From Burkholderiales bacterium (GTDB lineage Bacteria; Pseudomonadota; Gammaproteobacteria; Burkholderiales; Burkholderiaceae_C), in the NCBI GenBank assembly GCA_018971105.1, contig JAGWVB010000016.1, positions 1 through 32,062 on the forward strand: a stretch of 32,062 nt of DNA, given 5' to 3'. The notes beneath the pieces are model-generated. The model ran no database searches. It saw only the letters and a list, made by a program, of their open reading frames with translations, and had not been told where the DNA came from. Shown here piece by piece: positions 1-6,242 of this stretch. Within the stretch, counting starts at the first letter, position 1. Each line of letters begins with the position of its first letter. Position numbers and translations under genes: made by a program.

Positions 1-153
1 GACGAGATCCTGCACGTGCGCCACCACAGCCTGTTCGCGCCGCGCGACTTCGACGTCTCGCCCTATTTCGCCATCATCAAGCCGACCCTGGTGGCGGGTT
101 TCGACCCCCGCAGGCTGGCCTGGCAGGACGCGCGCGAGGCCGTCGAGGCATGA
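1..153 (+). CDS. C-terminal end of an unrecognised protein (partial)
   Basis: Frame 1 is open from the left edge to TGA at 151-153, giving the last 50 residues of a protein that starts outside the window. The visible part begins DEILHVRHHSLFAPRDFDV and ends DAREAVEA. I do not recognise the family from this fragment. Codon use fits the rest of the window (strong G/C at third positions), and the gene runs in the same direction as the FAD oxidoreductase 73 bases downstream, so the two may be co-transcribed. Confidence 0.6.
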   Translation, partial: DEILHVRHHSLFAPRDFDVSPYFAIIKPTLVAGFDPRRLAWQDAREAVEA

Positions 154-226
154 GGCCGGCGCGGGTCATCGTCGTCCCCCGGCTCGACGCGGTGCCGACC
201 CGCGCGGCCGGCCCGGTTCGGCGGCG

Positions 227-1351
227 ATGAAGCGGCTCGTGCTGCTGGGCGGCGGCCACGCCCATGTCCAGGTGCTGGCCGACCTGGCGGCGCGGCCCCT
301 GGCCGGCTGGGACGTGCAACTGGTCTCGCCGTACCGCCGCCAGATCTATTCCGGCATGCTGCCGGGCTGGATCGCCGGGCATTACCCGATCGAGGCCTGT
401 GCGATCCCGCTCGACCGGCTCGCGGCACGCGCTGCCGTCGCCTTCCGCGAGACCTCCGGCACGGGGCTCGACCTCGCGCGGCAGACGGTCCGGTGTGCCG
501 ATGGCCGCGCGCTGCCTTTCGACCTGCTGTCGATCGACACCGGGCCCCTGGCCGCCCTCGACGGCCTGCCGGGAGCGGCGGAACATGCGTTGCCCGTGCG
601 GCCCATCGAACGCTTCATCGCCGCCTGGCCAAGCCTGGTCGAGCGCATCGTGGGTCGTTGCCGACGCTTCGACCTGGTCGTGCTGGGCGCCGGTGCGGCA
701 GGCATCGAACTGGCGTTCGCGATCGGCCACCGCGCGCGGCTCGAAGGCTGGTCGCACCTCTACGTCACGCTCGTGGGCAGCGAAGACTGGCCCCTGCCCG
801 GAGCGCCGCCGGCGGCGCGCAGGCGCGCCGCGACGTTGCTCGAGCAACGCGCGATCCGATGGCTGGGAGGATGCCGTTCGACGCGGCTGGAGCCGCAGCG
901 GCTGCGCCTCGACGGCGCGCCGGACCTGCCGTTCGACGCCTGCATCGTCGCCACCGGGGCGGCGGCGGCGGCGTGGCCGGCCGCTGCGGGCCTGGCCACC
1001 GACGCGCAGGGCTACATCCGGGTCGACCGGTCCCTGCAGAGCATTTCACACCCCGGCGTCGTCGCCGCCGGCGATGTCGCGGCCTACGCGGACCCGCGCC
1101 CCAAGTCGGGCGTCTATGCCGTGCGGGCCGGGCCCGCGCTCGTGCGCAGCCTGCGCGCGCTCTGCGCGGGGCACAGTCCGCCTGCGTGGCGGCCGCAGGC
1201 GCGCGCGCTCTACCTCATCAGCACCGGCGACCGCCATGCGCTCGCGACCTGGGGACGCTGGTGCTGGAGCGGGCGCTGGGTGTGGCATTGGAAGGACCGC
1301 ATCGATCGCCGCTTCATGCGGCGTTTCGGCGCGGCGGCCGGGGCGCGCTGA
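227..1351 (+). CDS. FAD/NAD(P)-dependent oxidoreductase of the SelD-associated NDH-like family
   Basis: This 374-residue protein is a pyridine-nucleotide-disulfide-type flavoprotein. It opens with a dinucleotide-binding motif (LGGGHAHVQ, residues 6-14) followed by the family signature YSGMLPGWIAGHY. A second Rossmann motif (LGAGAAGIE) lies near residue 152, and a C-terminal FAD-binding stretch (GVVAAGDVA) near residue 277. The combination GGGHAHV plus SGMLPG is typical of the NADH-dehydrogenase-like domain often fused to the N-terminus of selenide water dikinase; here it stands alone. The electron acceptor cannot be read from sequence. The ATG at 227 places the nucleotide-binding motif at the usual distance from the N-terminus. 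The gene looks intact and is read in the same direction as the bufferin-like operon after a 356-base gap. Confidence 0.85.
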   Translation: MKRLVLLGGGHAHVQVLADLAARPLAGWDVQLVSPYRRQIYSGMLPGWIAGHYPIEACAIPLDRLAARAAVAFRETSGTGLDLARQTVRCADGRALPFDLLSIDTGPLAALDGLPGAAEHALPVRPIERFIAAWPSLVERIVGRCRRFDLVVLGAGAAGIELAFAIGHRARLEGWSHLYVTLVGSEDWPLPGAPPAARRRAATLLEQRAIRWLGGCRSTRLEPQRLRLDGAPDLPFDACIVATGAAAAAWPAAAGLATDAQGYIRVDRSLQSISHPGVVAAGDVAAYADPRPKSGVYAVRAGPALVRSLRALCAGHSPPAWRPQARALYLISTGDRHALATWGRWCWSGRWVWHWKDRIDRRFMRRFGAAAGAR

Positions 1352-1707
1352 GCGATGAGGCGGGCGAGGTCCTTCGACCCGGAAGTGCACGCTCCCGCAT
1401 CGGCCACGTCGTGCGGGAATCCAAGACCCGCCCCGGACCGCTTTCATGCAGCGCCGCAACTTTGCTTGCGTTGCAGCGTCGATGCTGCGCGCCGACGCCG
1501 CTTGGACGCGGCGCAGGGTGCGCCCGTGACGACCGCCGCGCCGATCCGGCGCCGCGCAGGGGCGCCGGGTTCGCGTCGCTGCGGCTGTAAGGACTCGCCG
1601 CCGCACGCCGTCTAAGAACCACGAAGGTCGAACTCGACTTCCGGCGTCGAAGCGACGGCGCCCAAGCTCGCTGATCGAACCGTCCACCCACCGACCCGGA
1701 GCCCACC
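1352..1707. other. Intergenic region upstream of the bufferin-like operon
   Basis: The 356 bases hold no convincing gene; open frames here are typical of high-GC DNA and resemble nothing known. The only structured signal is a candidate ECF promoter at 1587-1612, about 95 bases before the precursor remnant. Confidence 0.5.
1587..1612 (+). promoter_or_regulatory. Candidate ECF (SigF-type) promoter of the bufferin-like operon
   Basis: GTAAGG (1587-1592), a 16-base spacer, then CGTC (1609-1612) followed by TAA. The -35 block and spacer length match the two GTAACC-N16-CGAA elements in the sigma-factor gap at 5720-5801, with two base changes in each core box. It sits at the right place to drive the DUF2282 remnant and the MNIO enzyme. 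No experimental support is available here. Confidence 0.5.
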
Positions 1708-1845
1708 ATGCATGCGCATACCACCCCGCTCGCGGCCGTCGCCCTCGCGCCGGGCGCGGCGCTCGCGGCGCTCCCTGACACCTTCCGCGCGACCGACGAA
1801 GCGCAATGTCTCGGCGTCGCGCTCGAGGACAGGCAGGGCCGATAA
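1708..1845 (+). pseudogene. Truncated DUF2282-like bufferin precursor remnant (BufA1-like)
   Basis: A 45-codon frame starts at ATG 1708 and ends at TAA 1843-1845, three bases before the MNIO enzyme. It has an Ala/Leu-rich hydrophobic N-terminal half resembling a signal peptide, then TDEAQCLGVAL, which recalls the first cysteine block of DUF2282 precursors (a Cys-(F/Y/L)-Gly-Val/Ile pattern). Family members normally continue for about 50 more residues with three further cysteines; here the frame ends eleven residues after Cys34. Position directly before DUF692 is canonical for BufA1. I infer that the precursor has lost its middle and C-terminal core. It could instead be a chance frame, as the N-region also lacks the usual lysine or arginine. 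Confidence 0.5.
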
Positions 1846-1848
1846 ACC

Positions 1849-2730
1849 ATGTCCGGCGCGACCTTCGAGCTGCCCGCGCGCATCGGCGTCGGGCTCAAGT
1901 CCGAGCATTTCGCCGACGTGCTGGCGTGCCGGCCGGACCTCGGTTTCTTCGAGGTCCATGCCGAGAACTACATGGTCGACGGCGGACCATTCCACCATTA
2001 CCTGGGCCGCATCCGCGAGCGCCACGCGCTGTCGATGCATGGCGTCGGGCTGTCGATCGGCGGCGAGGCGCCGCTCGACGAGGACCATCTGGACCGGCTG
2101 GCGCAGCTCGCCCAGCGCTACGAGCCGGCCTCGTTTTCCGAGCATCTGGCCTGGTCCAGCCATGGCGGCGCCTTTCTCAACGACCTGCTGCCGCTGCCCT
2201 ATGACGCGGCGACGCTGGACCGGGTGTGCCGGCATGTCGAGCGGCTGCAGGAGCGGCTTGGTCGGCGCATCCTGCTCGAGAACCCGGCGACCTACGTCGA
2301 ATTCGAGGCCTCGACGATGAGCGAGGCCGAGTTCCTGGGCGCCGTCGTGCGGCGCAGCGGCTGCGGATTGCTGCTCGACGTCAACAACGCCCATGTCTCC
2401 TGCACCAACCATGGACGCGATGCTTGGCACTACATCGATGCGCTGCCGCTGCATGCGGTCGGCGAGGTTCATCTGGCCGGATTTGCGCGCGACATCGACG
2501 CCGCCGGCGCGCCGCTGCTGATCGACAGCCATGGCAGCCCCGTCGACGCTGCCGTTTGGGCGCTGTACGAACGCCTGATCGAGCGCCTCGGGCCGTTGCC
2601 GACGCTGCTCGAACGCGACCACGACGTGCCGGCGCTGGACGTCCTGATCACCGAAGCGCGCCGCGCCGAGGTCGTGATGGCGGGCGCGCGGTCCGCGCCG
2701 CGCCAGGCGGCCCCGCAGGAGGCCGCATGA
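1849..2730 (+). CDS. bufB: MNIO (DUF692) iron-dependent oxidase, bufferin maturase BufB
   Basis: The 293-residue TIM-barrel protein belongs to the multinuclear non-heme iron-dependent oxidative enzymes (DUF692). Known members modify cysteines of ribosomally made precursor peptides, for example to thiooxazoles in copper-binding bufferins. Visible signatures are GVGLKSEHF near residue 11, FFEVHAENYM near 34, the conserved SMHGVGLSIGG block near 62, FSEHLAW near 96, LLENPATYVEFE near 142, LLLDVNNAHVSCTNHG near 173, VHLAGF near 204, DSHGSPVD near 221 and LLERDHDVPA near 251. These carry the His, Glu, Asn and Asp residues used as metal ligands in the family, so the enzyme looks active. It overlaps the degraded partner gene by ATGA (2727-2730). 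Its usual precursor is broken, so its present substrate is uncertain. Confidence 0.9.
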   Translation: MSGATFELPARIGVGLKSEHFADVLACRPDLGFFEVHAENYMVDGGPFHHYLGRIRERHALSMHGVGLSIGGEAPLDEDHLDRLAQLAQRYEPASFSEHLAWSSHGGAFLNDLLPLPYDAATLDRVCRHVERLQERLGRRILLENPATYVEFEASTMSEAEFLGAVVRRSGCGLLLDVNNAHVSCTNHGRDAWHYIDALPLHAVGEVHLAGFARDIDAAGAPLLIDSHGSPVDAAVWALYERLIERLGPLPTLLERDHDVPALDVLITEARRAEVVMAGARSAPRQAAPQEAA

Positions 2731-2945
2731 AGGCGGCGCAGGTCGCGAAGCCGGCGCATGCGCGCGCCGATTTCCGCGCCCGCCCTGATCGACCCGGACC
2801 GGCCCGGCCCGGCCGGGCCGCGGGCATGGAACGGCTCGCTTCCGGCGGCGCGGCAGCCGATCTCGGTCTCGCTGCGGCGCTGGCGCTGCCGCAGCGCCAT
2901 GGCGCCGACATTTCGATCCATCTAGCGCGGAGATTCGACGCATGA
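2727..2945 (+). pseudogene. Degraded DUF2063-like bufferin partner (BufC remnant)
   Basis: A frame of 72 codons lies exactly where the roughly 250-residue DUF2063 partner (BufC) belongs, coupled by ATGA overlaps to DUF692 on one side and DoxX on the other. Its early residues ADFRA continue, after a one-base shift near 2785, as [11 protein letters not shown] and then WNGS. This matches the F-A-A-L-L-D-P-x-x-P-V-P-x-G opening of DUF2063 proteins. The final part, [15 protein letters not shown], resembles the usual C-terminal helix of the family. The conserved middle (the YRNNV block onwards) is absent. I read this as a gene reduced by a large internal deletion plus a frameshift, leaving the translational coupling intact. 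The assignment is by eye and the C-terminal match is weak. Confidence 0.55.
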
Positions 2946-3466
2946 ATACGCAGACCCTGGGCAGCGAACGGGCCGCCGCCACCGACGGTGCGCGCTGGCC
3001 GGCGAGCGCGATCGCCCTTTGCAAACGCATCCCCGACAGTTTCATCGCGCTCATCGCCCGCATCTCGATCGCCGCCGTGTTCTGGACCTCGGGGCAGACG
3101 AAGGTGCAGGGCTTCGTCGTCGACGTCATCACCGGCGAGGTCCATCTGGGCTGGCCGCGCCTGTCCGACAGCGCCGTCGCGCTGTTCCGCGACGAATACA
3201 AGCTGCCCTTCATCGCGCCCGGCATCGCCGCGCCGCTGGCGGCGACGGCCGAGCATCTGTTCCCGCTGCTGCTGCTGCTGGGGCTGGCGACGCGCTTCTC
3301 GGCGCTCGCGCTGCTGGGCATGACGCTGGTGATAGAGATCTTCGTCTACCCCGATGCCTATCCGACCCATGGCACCTGGGCCGCGATCTTCCTCTACCTC
3401 ATGGCCCATGGCCCCGGCAGGCTGTCGATCGACCATTGGCTGGCGACACGCCGGCAGCCGCGATGA
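2942..3466 (+). CDS. DoxX-family membrane protein (BufD-like)
   Basis: This 174-residue protein has four predicted membrane segments in DoxX order: about residues 36-52 ([17 protein letters not shown]), 90-115 ([26 protein letters not shown]), 117-137 ([21 protein letters not shown]) and 143-160. The family motifs R-I-x-x-A-x-x-F-W-x-S-G and the glutamate-containing [23 protein letters not shown] are present. DoxX proteins commonly close DUF2282-DUF692-DUF2063 operons, where their role is unsettled; a quinone-linked redox partner for the oxidase is one possibility. The gene is intact and its ATG overlaps the stop of the degraded partner (ATGA), so it is likely translated by coupling. Confidence 0.85.
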   Translation: MNTQTLGSERAAATDGARWPASAIALCKRIPDSFIALIARISIAAVFWTSGQTKVQGFVVDVITGEVHLGWPRLSDSAVALFRDEYKLPFIAPGIAAPLAATAEHLFPLLLLLGLATRFSALALLGMTLVIEIFVYPDAYPTHGTWAAIFLYLMAHGPGRLSIDHWLATRRQPR

Positions 3467-3528
3467 ATCCGCGGCCCGGCATGCGATCCGCCGCGCATGC
3501 ACCAGGGCGCAGCGCGGCCCCCGATGCG

Positions 3529-3549
3529 ATGGATCGCGCCGCGATCCAT
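3529..3549. repeat. Inverted repeat (9-bp stem, 3-base loop)
   Basis: ATGGATCGC (3529-3537), loop gcc, GCGATCCAT (3541-3549). It lies in the 158-base gap between DoxX and the small cysteine-rich gene. There is no T-tract, so it may be an attenuator, an operator or a processing site rather than a classic terminator. Confidence 0.5.
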
Positions 3550-3624
3550 GCATGCCCGCGCCGGCGCTCCGGCGCGGTGGCGTACCCGACCCCTCGTTCT
3601 TTCCACCGCAGGCGATCCTCGATC

Positions 3625-3834
3625 ATGAACGGACTTTCATACCGGCTCGCCCAGGCGCTGGCATCCGCCGTCGTCACCGCCGCCGCCCTGAGCGGCAACG
3701 CCTTCGCGGCCACCTGCGCGGGCGCCCCGTGCGCGCCCAGGGCGGGCGCCGCGAAGTGCGGCGCCTGCAAGGCCCGCGGTGCGACGGCCGCGCACAAGGC
3801 CCGGGCCAAGGCCAAGGGTGCAGCGAAGCGGTGA
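3625..3834 (+). CDS. Small secreted cysteine-rich peptide, candidate MNIO substrate
   Basis: A 69-residue protein starts at ATG 3625, with a plausible ribosome site (aggcga, 3610-3615). Residues 1-29 form a classic signal peptide (Arg7, hydrophobic core LASAVVTAAAL, cleavage near AFA-AT). The mature part is about 40 residues with four cysteines at 31, 36, 45 and 48 (TCAGAPC and KCGAC), then a Lys/Arg/Ala tail. The layout of signal peptide plus short Cys-Gly core is that of bufferin-type MNIO precursors, and KCGAC recalls the EGKCG repeats of the BufA2/HvfA class. It is not an obvious member of DUF2282. Its position after DoxX, not before the MNIO enzyme, is unusual. I infer it may serve as the substrate now that the first precursor is broken. 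It could instead be an unrelated periplasmic peptide. Confidence 0.65.
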   Translation: MNGLSYRLAQALASAVVTAAALSGNAFAATCAGAPCAPRAGAAKCGACKARGATAAHKARAKAKGAAKR

Positions 3835-3843
3835 TAGACACCG

Positions 3844-4518
3844 GTGCCCCACCGTCGCAAGGCGGCGGACGGGCTCCTCATCGCCGATGAATGGATCCCG
3901 GACATCGCAGCGCGATCGGCGCCGGGCCGCCGCCCCGCAGCTGGCGGCGGACCTGGCGATCGCGCGCCGTTGCATCGCGTCGTTTGCCGCCGCGACGGCG
4001 GCGTCGGGATCTTGCTGCAAAGCTGGATCGGCAGTCGCGAGGTGGTCGAGTTCGATCACTGCCCGGACAACGATATCGTCGACACGCGGCACGGATCCCA
4101 GTTCTGTTACCACGCCCATCGCGACGGCGAACTGGAGCATGGCCACCTGCACCTGTTCTGGCATGCCACCGCCTCGGGCCGGCGTCGCTACTTGCGGCCC
4201 GGTCGGCCGCGCTGGTCGCGTACCGCGCCGAGCCACCTGTTCGCGATCTCGCTGGACGCGCGCGGCCTGCCGGTCGCCTTGTTCACCGTCAATCGCTGGG
4301 TCACCGAAGGCCACTGGTTCGACGCCGCGACGACGATGTCCCTGGTCGATCGCTTCGCGCTCGACGGCATCGACGACCACTCGTGCCGCTGGTTGGCGCG
4401 ACGCGCCGTTCGGGACTCGGCGCTCCGTGACCACCGGCTCGAGGTGTTGAGCACTCCCCTCGATTGGGCCGCCGATCTGGACGCCCTGGAAGCCGAGGGG
4501 CCGCGGCGCGGATCGTGA
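3844..4518 (+). CDS. DUF6969-like protein, probable frameshift near its N-terminus
   Basis: From about position 4006 the frame encodes a conserved-looking domain: ILLQSWIGSREVVEFDH, then SQFCYHAHRDGELEHGHLHLFWHA (rich in His), then HLFAISLDARGLPVALFTVNRWVTEGHWF. This pattern resembles DUF6969, a family of unknown function. The N-terminus in this frame (MPHRRKAADGLL...) looks unlike protein, while a second frame starting at ATG 3887 reads PQLAADLAIARRCIASFAAATAA, a natural helical lead-in, and would join after a one-base shift near 4000-4006. So the gene is probably 3887-4518 with a frameshift, either real or a sequencing error. The His-rich centre could bind metal, which would suit the neighbourhood. 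It converges with the anti-sigma gene, with four bases between stops. Confidence 0.55.
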   Translation: MPHRRKAADGLLIADEWIPDIAARSAPGRRPAAGGGPGDRAPLHRVVCRRDGGVGILLQSWIGSREVVEFDHCPDNDIVDTRHGSQFCYHAHRDGELEHGHLHLFWHATASGRRRYLRPGRPRWSRTAPSHLFAISLDARGLPVALFTVNRWVTEGHWFDAATTMSLVDRFALDGIDDHSCRWLARRAVRDSALRDHRLEVLSTPLDWAADLDALEAEGPRRGS

Positions 4519-4522
4519 TCTG

Positions 4523-5158
4523 CTACCAGCGCAGCCAGCGCGGCCCGAGCGCGGCGCCCACCGCTGCCGGCGCCAGGATGCCGAGCGTATACCAGACCAG
4601 CACGAACAGCGGCGACCACTCGGGGCAATGGAGCGCGTAGCCCAGGGCGCCCAGGCAGCCCGCGAGCAGTCCGGCGGCCCAGCCGGCCAGCCGCGGCCGC
4701 GTCGGCGCCAGCCCCCGCATCGCGACGATCACCGCGCCGAAGGCGGGCAGCGACAGCGCTGCGACACGCCACGAACAGGAGACCCAGGAATGCCCGAGCA
4801 GCAGTGCCGACCGCTGCGTTTGCGCCGTCGTGGCGTAGACCGTCGCCGCGAACGCCGCCATCACGAGCACGACGGCTGCAAGGCCCAGGGCGGCCCCGCG
4901 CCAGGCGGTCGCCGGCCGCGAAACTCGGTCAGCCAGCCGGGCAGCGCCGAACATCAGTCCGGCGACATAAGCCAGCTTCACCGCCAGGGCCGAGCCCATC
5001 GCGAGCAGGCCCGGGTTGAGTCCGAGCGCGGCCAGCGCTGCGGCGGCACTGAGCAAGGCCCCCAGACCCGCAGCCAGCGTCAGGCGCGTCTGCACCGCCC
5101 GGCGCGGTGCCGGGCCGGCCTGGGTGGCCAGCAGTTCGATGAGTTGATCGGTCTTCAT
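4523..5158 (-). CDS. NrsF-type (DUF1109) membrane anti-sigma factor
   Basis: The 211-residue protein has a short cytoplasmic N-terminus (MKTDQLIELLATQAGP) and six hydrophobic segments, roughly at 26-48, 52-72, 88-110, 131-149, 157-177 and 183-204. This is the plan of DUF1109 proteins, which hold a cognate ECF sigma factor at the membrane; in Caulobacter NrsF the response to metals depends on conserved cysteines. Here Cys128 (SWVSCSW, start of the fourth segment) and Cys178 (ALHCPE, near the fifth/sixth segment loop) are candidates for sensing residues, with Cys168 an extra one within the membrane. Its start overlaps the sigma gene stop (ATGA, 5155-5158), so both come from one mRNA in the order sigma, anti-sigma. 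Confidence 0.85.
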   Translation of the reverse strand: MKTDQLIELLATQAGPAPRRAVQTRLTLAAGLGALLSAAAALAALGLNPGLLAMGSALAVKLAYVAGLMFGAARLADRVSRPATAWRGAALGLAAVVLVMAAFAATVYATTAQTQRSALLLGHSWVSCSWRVAALSLPAFGAVIVAMRGLAPTRPRLAGWAAGLLAGCLGALGYALHCPEWSPLFVLVWYTLGILAPAAVGAALGPRWLRW

Positions 5159-5712
5159 GATCCGCCCCGGATGAGCAAGGCCAGCCGCTTCAGCCCGCGA
5201 TGCACGTTGATCTTGACGGCCGACTCGGACACGCCTTCGCGCCGCGCCGCATCCACGACCGACAGACCCTCGAGCTTGGTCGCGACGATCGAGCGGCGTT
5301 GCGCGCCCGGCAGTTGCGCGAGCAGTTGCACCAGGTCATGCCGGCTGCCGGAAGCCTCCTCGGCCGCCGGATGCAAGGCCTCGGGCAGCTCGTCGAAGGA
5401 GTCGAAGAGCCGGTCCTGGCGTCCACGCCGGCGCCAGGCGTCGACGAGCTTGTGGCGCGCGATGCCATGCACCCAGGCCGTCACCGGGGTGCCGTTGTCG
5501 TAGGTACCCCGCTGCAGATGCAGCGCCAGCAAGGTTTCCTGCACCAGATCCTCGACGTCTTGTGAAAGGCCGTTCAACCGGCTCGCAAAGTACCCCCGAA
5601 GCCGGTCGGCCACCAGGCCCAGGGCCTGGCGGTAGGCTGCTTCGTCGCCCATCTGGGCGCCGAGCCACAGCGGACGAAGCCGTTGTTCGAGATCTTCGGG
5701 CACGGGGCTCAC
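5155..5712 (-). CDS. ECF RNA polymerase sigma factor, SigF-like
   Basis: The encoded protein is 185 residues from a GTG at 5712 (VSPVPEDLEQRLRPLWLGAQMGDEAAYRQ). Region 2 is visible as DVEDLVQETLLALHLQRGTYDNGTPVTAWVHGIARHK, and region 4 as LPGAQRRSIVATKLEGLSVVDAARREGVSESAVKINVHRGLKRL with its helix-turn-helix. Pairing with an NrsF-type anti-sigma places it in the SigF group that controls bufferin and sulfur-redox genes in other proteobacteria. The frame stays open upstream but has no good start there. The GTG at 5712 lies about eight bases from the CGAA box of the candidate promoter, so the message would be leaderless or nearly so; GTG at 5703 is an alternative. Autoregulation is likely because its own promoter matches its predicted target. 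Confidence 0.88.
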   Translation of the reverse strand: MSPVPEDLEQRLRPLWLGAQMGDEAAYRQALGLVADRLRGYFASRLNGLSQDVEDLVQETLLALHLQRGTYDNGTPVTAWVHGIARHKLVDAWRRRGRQDRLFDSFDELPEALHPAAEEASGSRHDLVQLLAQLPGAQRRSIVATKLEGLSVVDAARREGVSESAVKINVHRGLKRLALLIRGGS

Positions 5713-5719
5713 TGCGTAT

Positions 5720-5745
5720 TTCGCCGTCGCGGGCAGATCGGTTAC
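5720..5745 (-). promoter_or_regulatory. SigF-type ECF promoter of the sigma/anti-sigma genes
   Basis: Read on the minus strand: GTAACC (5745-5740), 16-base spacer, CGAA (5723-5720). This is the GTAACC-N16-CGAA form that I recall for Caulobacter SigF promoters. The start point would fall near 5712-5714, next to the GTG start. Confidence 0.7.
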
Positions 5746-5785
5746 AGCGTCGCCGCAAAAAAAGTCCGATGGCCTGTAACCGATC
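5736..5785. repeat. Perfect 11-bp inverted repeat spanning both -35 boxes
   Basis: GATCGGTTACA (5736-5746) and TGTAACCGATC (5775-5785) are exact reverse complements, 28 bases apart. Each contains one promoter's -35 box plus five flanking bases. Matching beyond the -35 core suggests a duplicated promoter unit or a second protein that binds here. Confidence 0.8.
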
Positions 5786-5801
5786 GCCGGGCGGACGCGA
5801 A
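5776..5801 (+). promoter_or_regulatory. SigF-type ECF promoter of the thioredoxin-CcdA operon
   Basis: GTAACC (5776-5781), 16-base spacer, CGAA (5798-5801) followed by TTA. It is identical in boxes and spacing to the leftward promoter at 5720-5745. The start point would lie near 5808, leaving about 40 bases before the thioredoxin ATG at 5848. Confidence 0.7.
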
Positions 5802-5847
5802 TTAGGAGTTCATACCCTCCTGCAACGCATCTCGCGAAAGGCCCCCG

Positions 5848-6228
5848 ATGAAACTTGCCAAGACCATTGTCGCCGCACTCCTGGTCGGTACCGCCGCCCT
5901 GGCGCACGCCCTCGCCATCAAGCCTTACACCCCGCAGGCGCTGGCCCAGGCCGAGGCCGGCGGCCAGCCGCTGGCGCTGCATTTCCGGGCCGACTGGTGC
6001 CCGACTTGCCGCGCGCAGGACAAGGTGTTCCAGGCCATGAAGTCCGAGAAGGGGCTGGACCTGACCATCCTGAGCGTCAACTACGACACCGAGCGGGACC
6101 TGAAGAAGCGCTTCAGGATCAATTCGCAATCGACGCTCGTGGTGCTCAAGGGACGCAAGGAGGTCGCGCGCCTCGTCGGCGACACCTCGGCCGACGACCT
6201 GCGCCAGGCGCTGAAGTCGGCGCTGTAA
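5848..6228 (+). CDS. Periplasmic thioredoxin-fold protein
   Basis: This 126-residue protein has a signal peptide (MKLAKTIVAALLVGTAALAHALA, cleavage near residue 21-23) and a compact thioredoxin fold with the active site WCPTC (Cys51, Cys54). The later part (QSTLVVLKGRKEVARLVGDTSADDLRQAL) matches the last strands and helix of the fold, although the usual cis-proline position reads Ser-Gln-Ser-Thr. The gene ends 14 bases before a CcdA-like gene, so the protein is probably kept reduced by that transporter and passes electrons to periplasmic targets. The ribosome site gaaagg precedes the ATG. A SigF-type promoter lies directly upstream. I cannot tell the final substrate; oxidised cysteines of the secreted peptide or a metal-stress target are options. 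Confidence 0.88.
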   Translation: MKLAKTIVAALLVGTAALAHALAIKPYTPQALAQAEAGGQPLALHFRADWCPTCRAQDKVFQAMKSEKGLDLTILSVNYDTERDLKKRFRINSQSTLVVLKGRKEVARLVGDTSADDLRQALKSAL

Positions 6229-6242
6229 GAGGAGCCGGCGCG

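Noticed and set aside
1612-3321. Very long minus-strand open frame opposite the MNIO and DoxX genes
   Set aside because: It is the antisense image of genes with clear family motifs on the plus strand; it is rich in Arg/Gln/Pro and has no recognisable domain. Similar frames at 6994-9141, 14897-16606 and 24231-25979 were rejected for the same reason.
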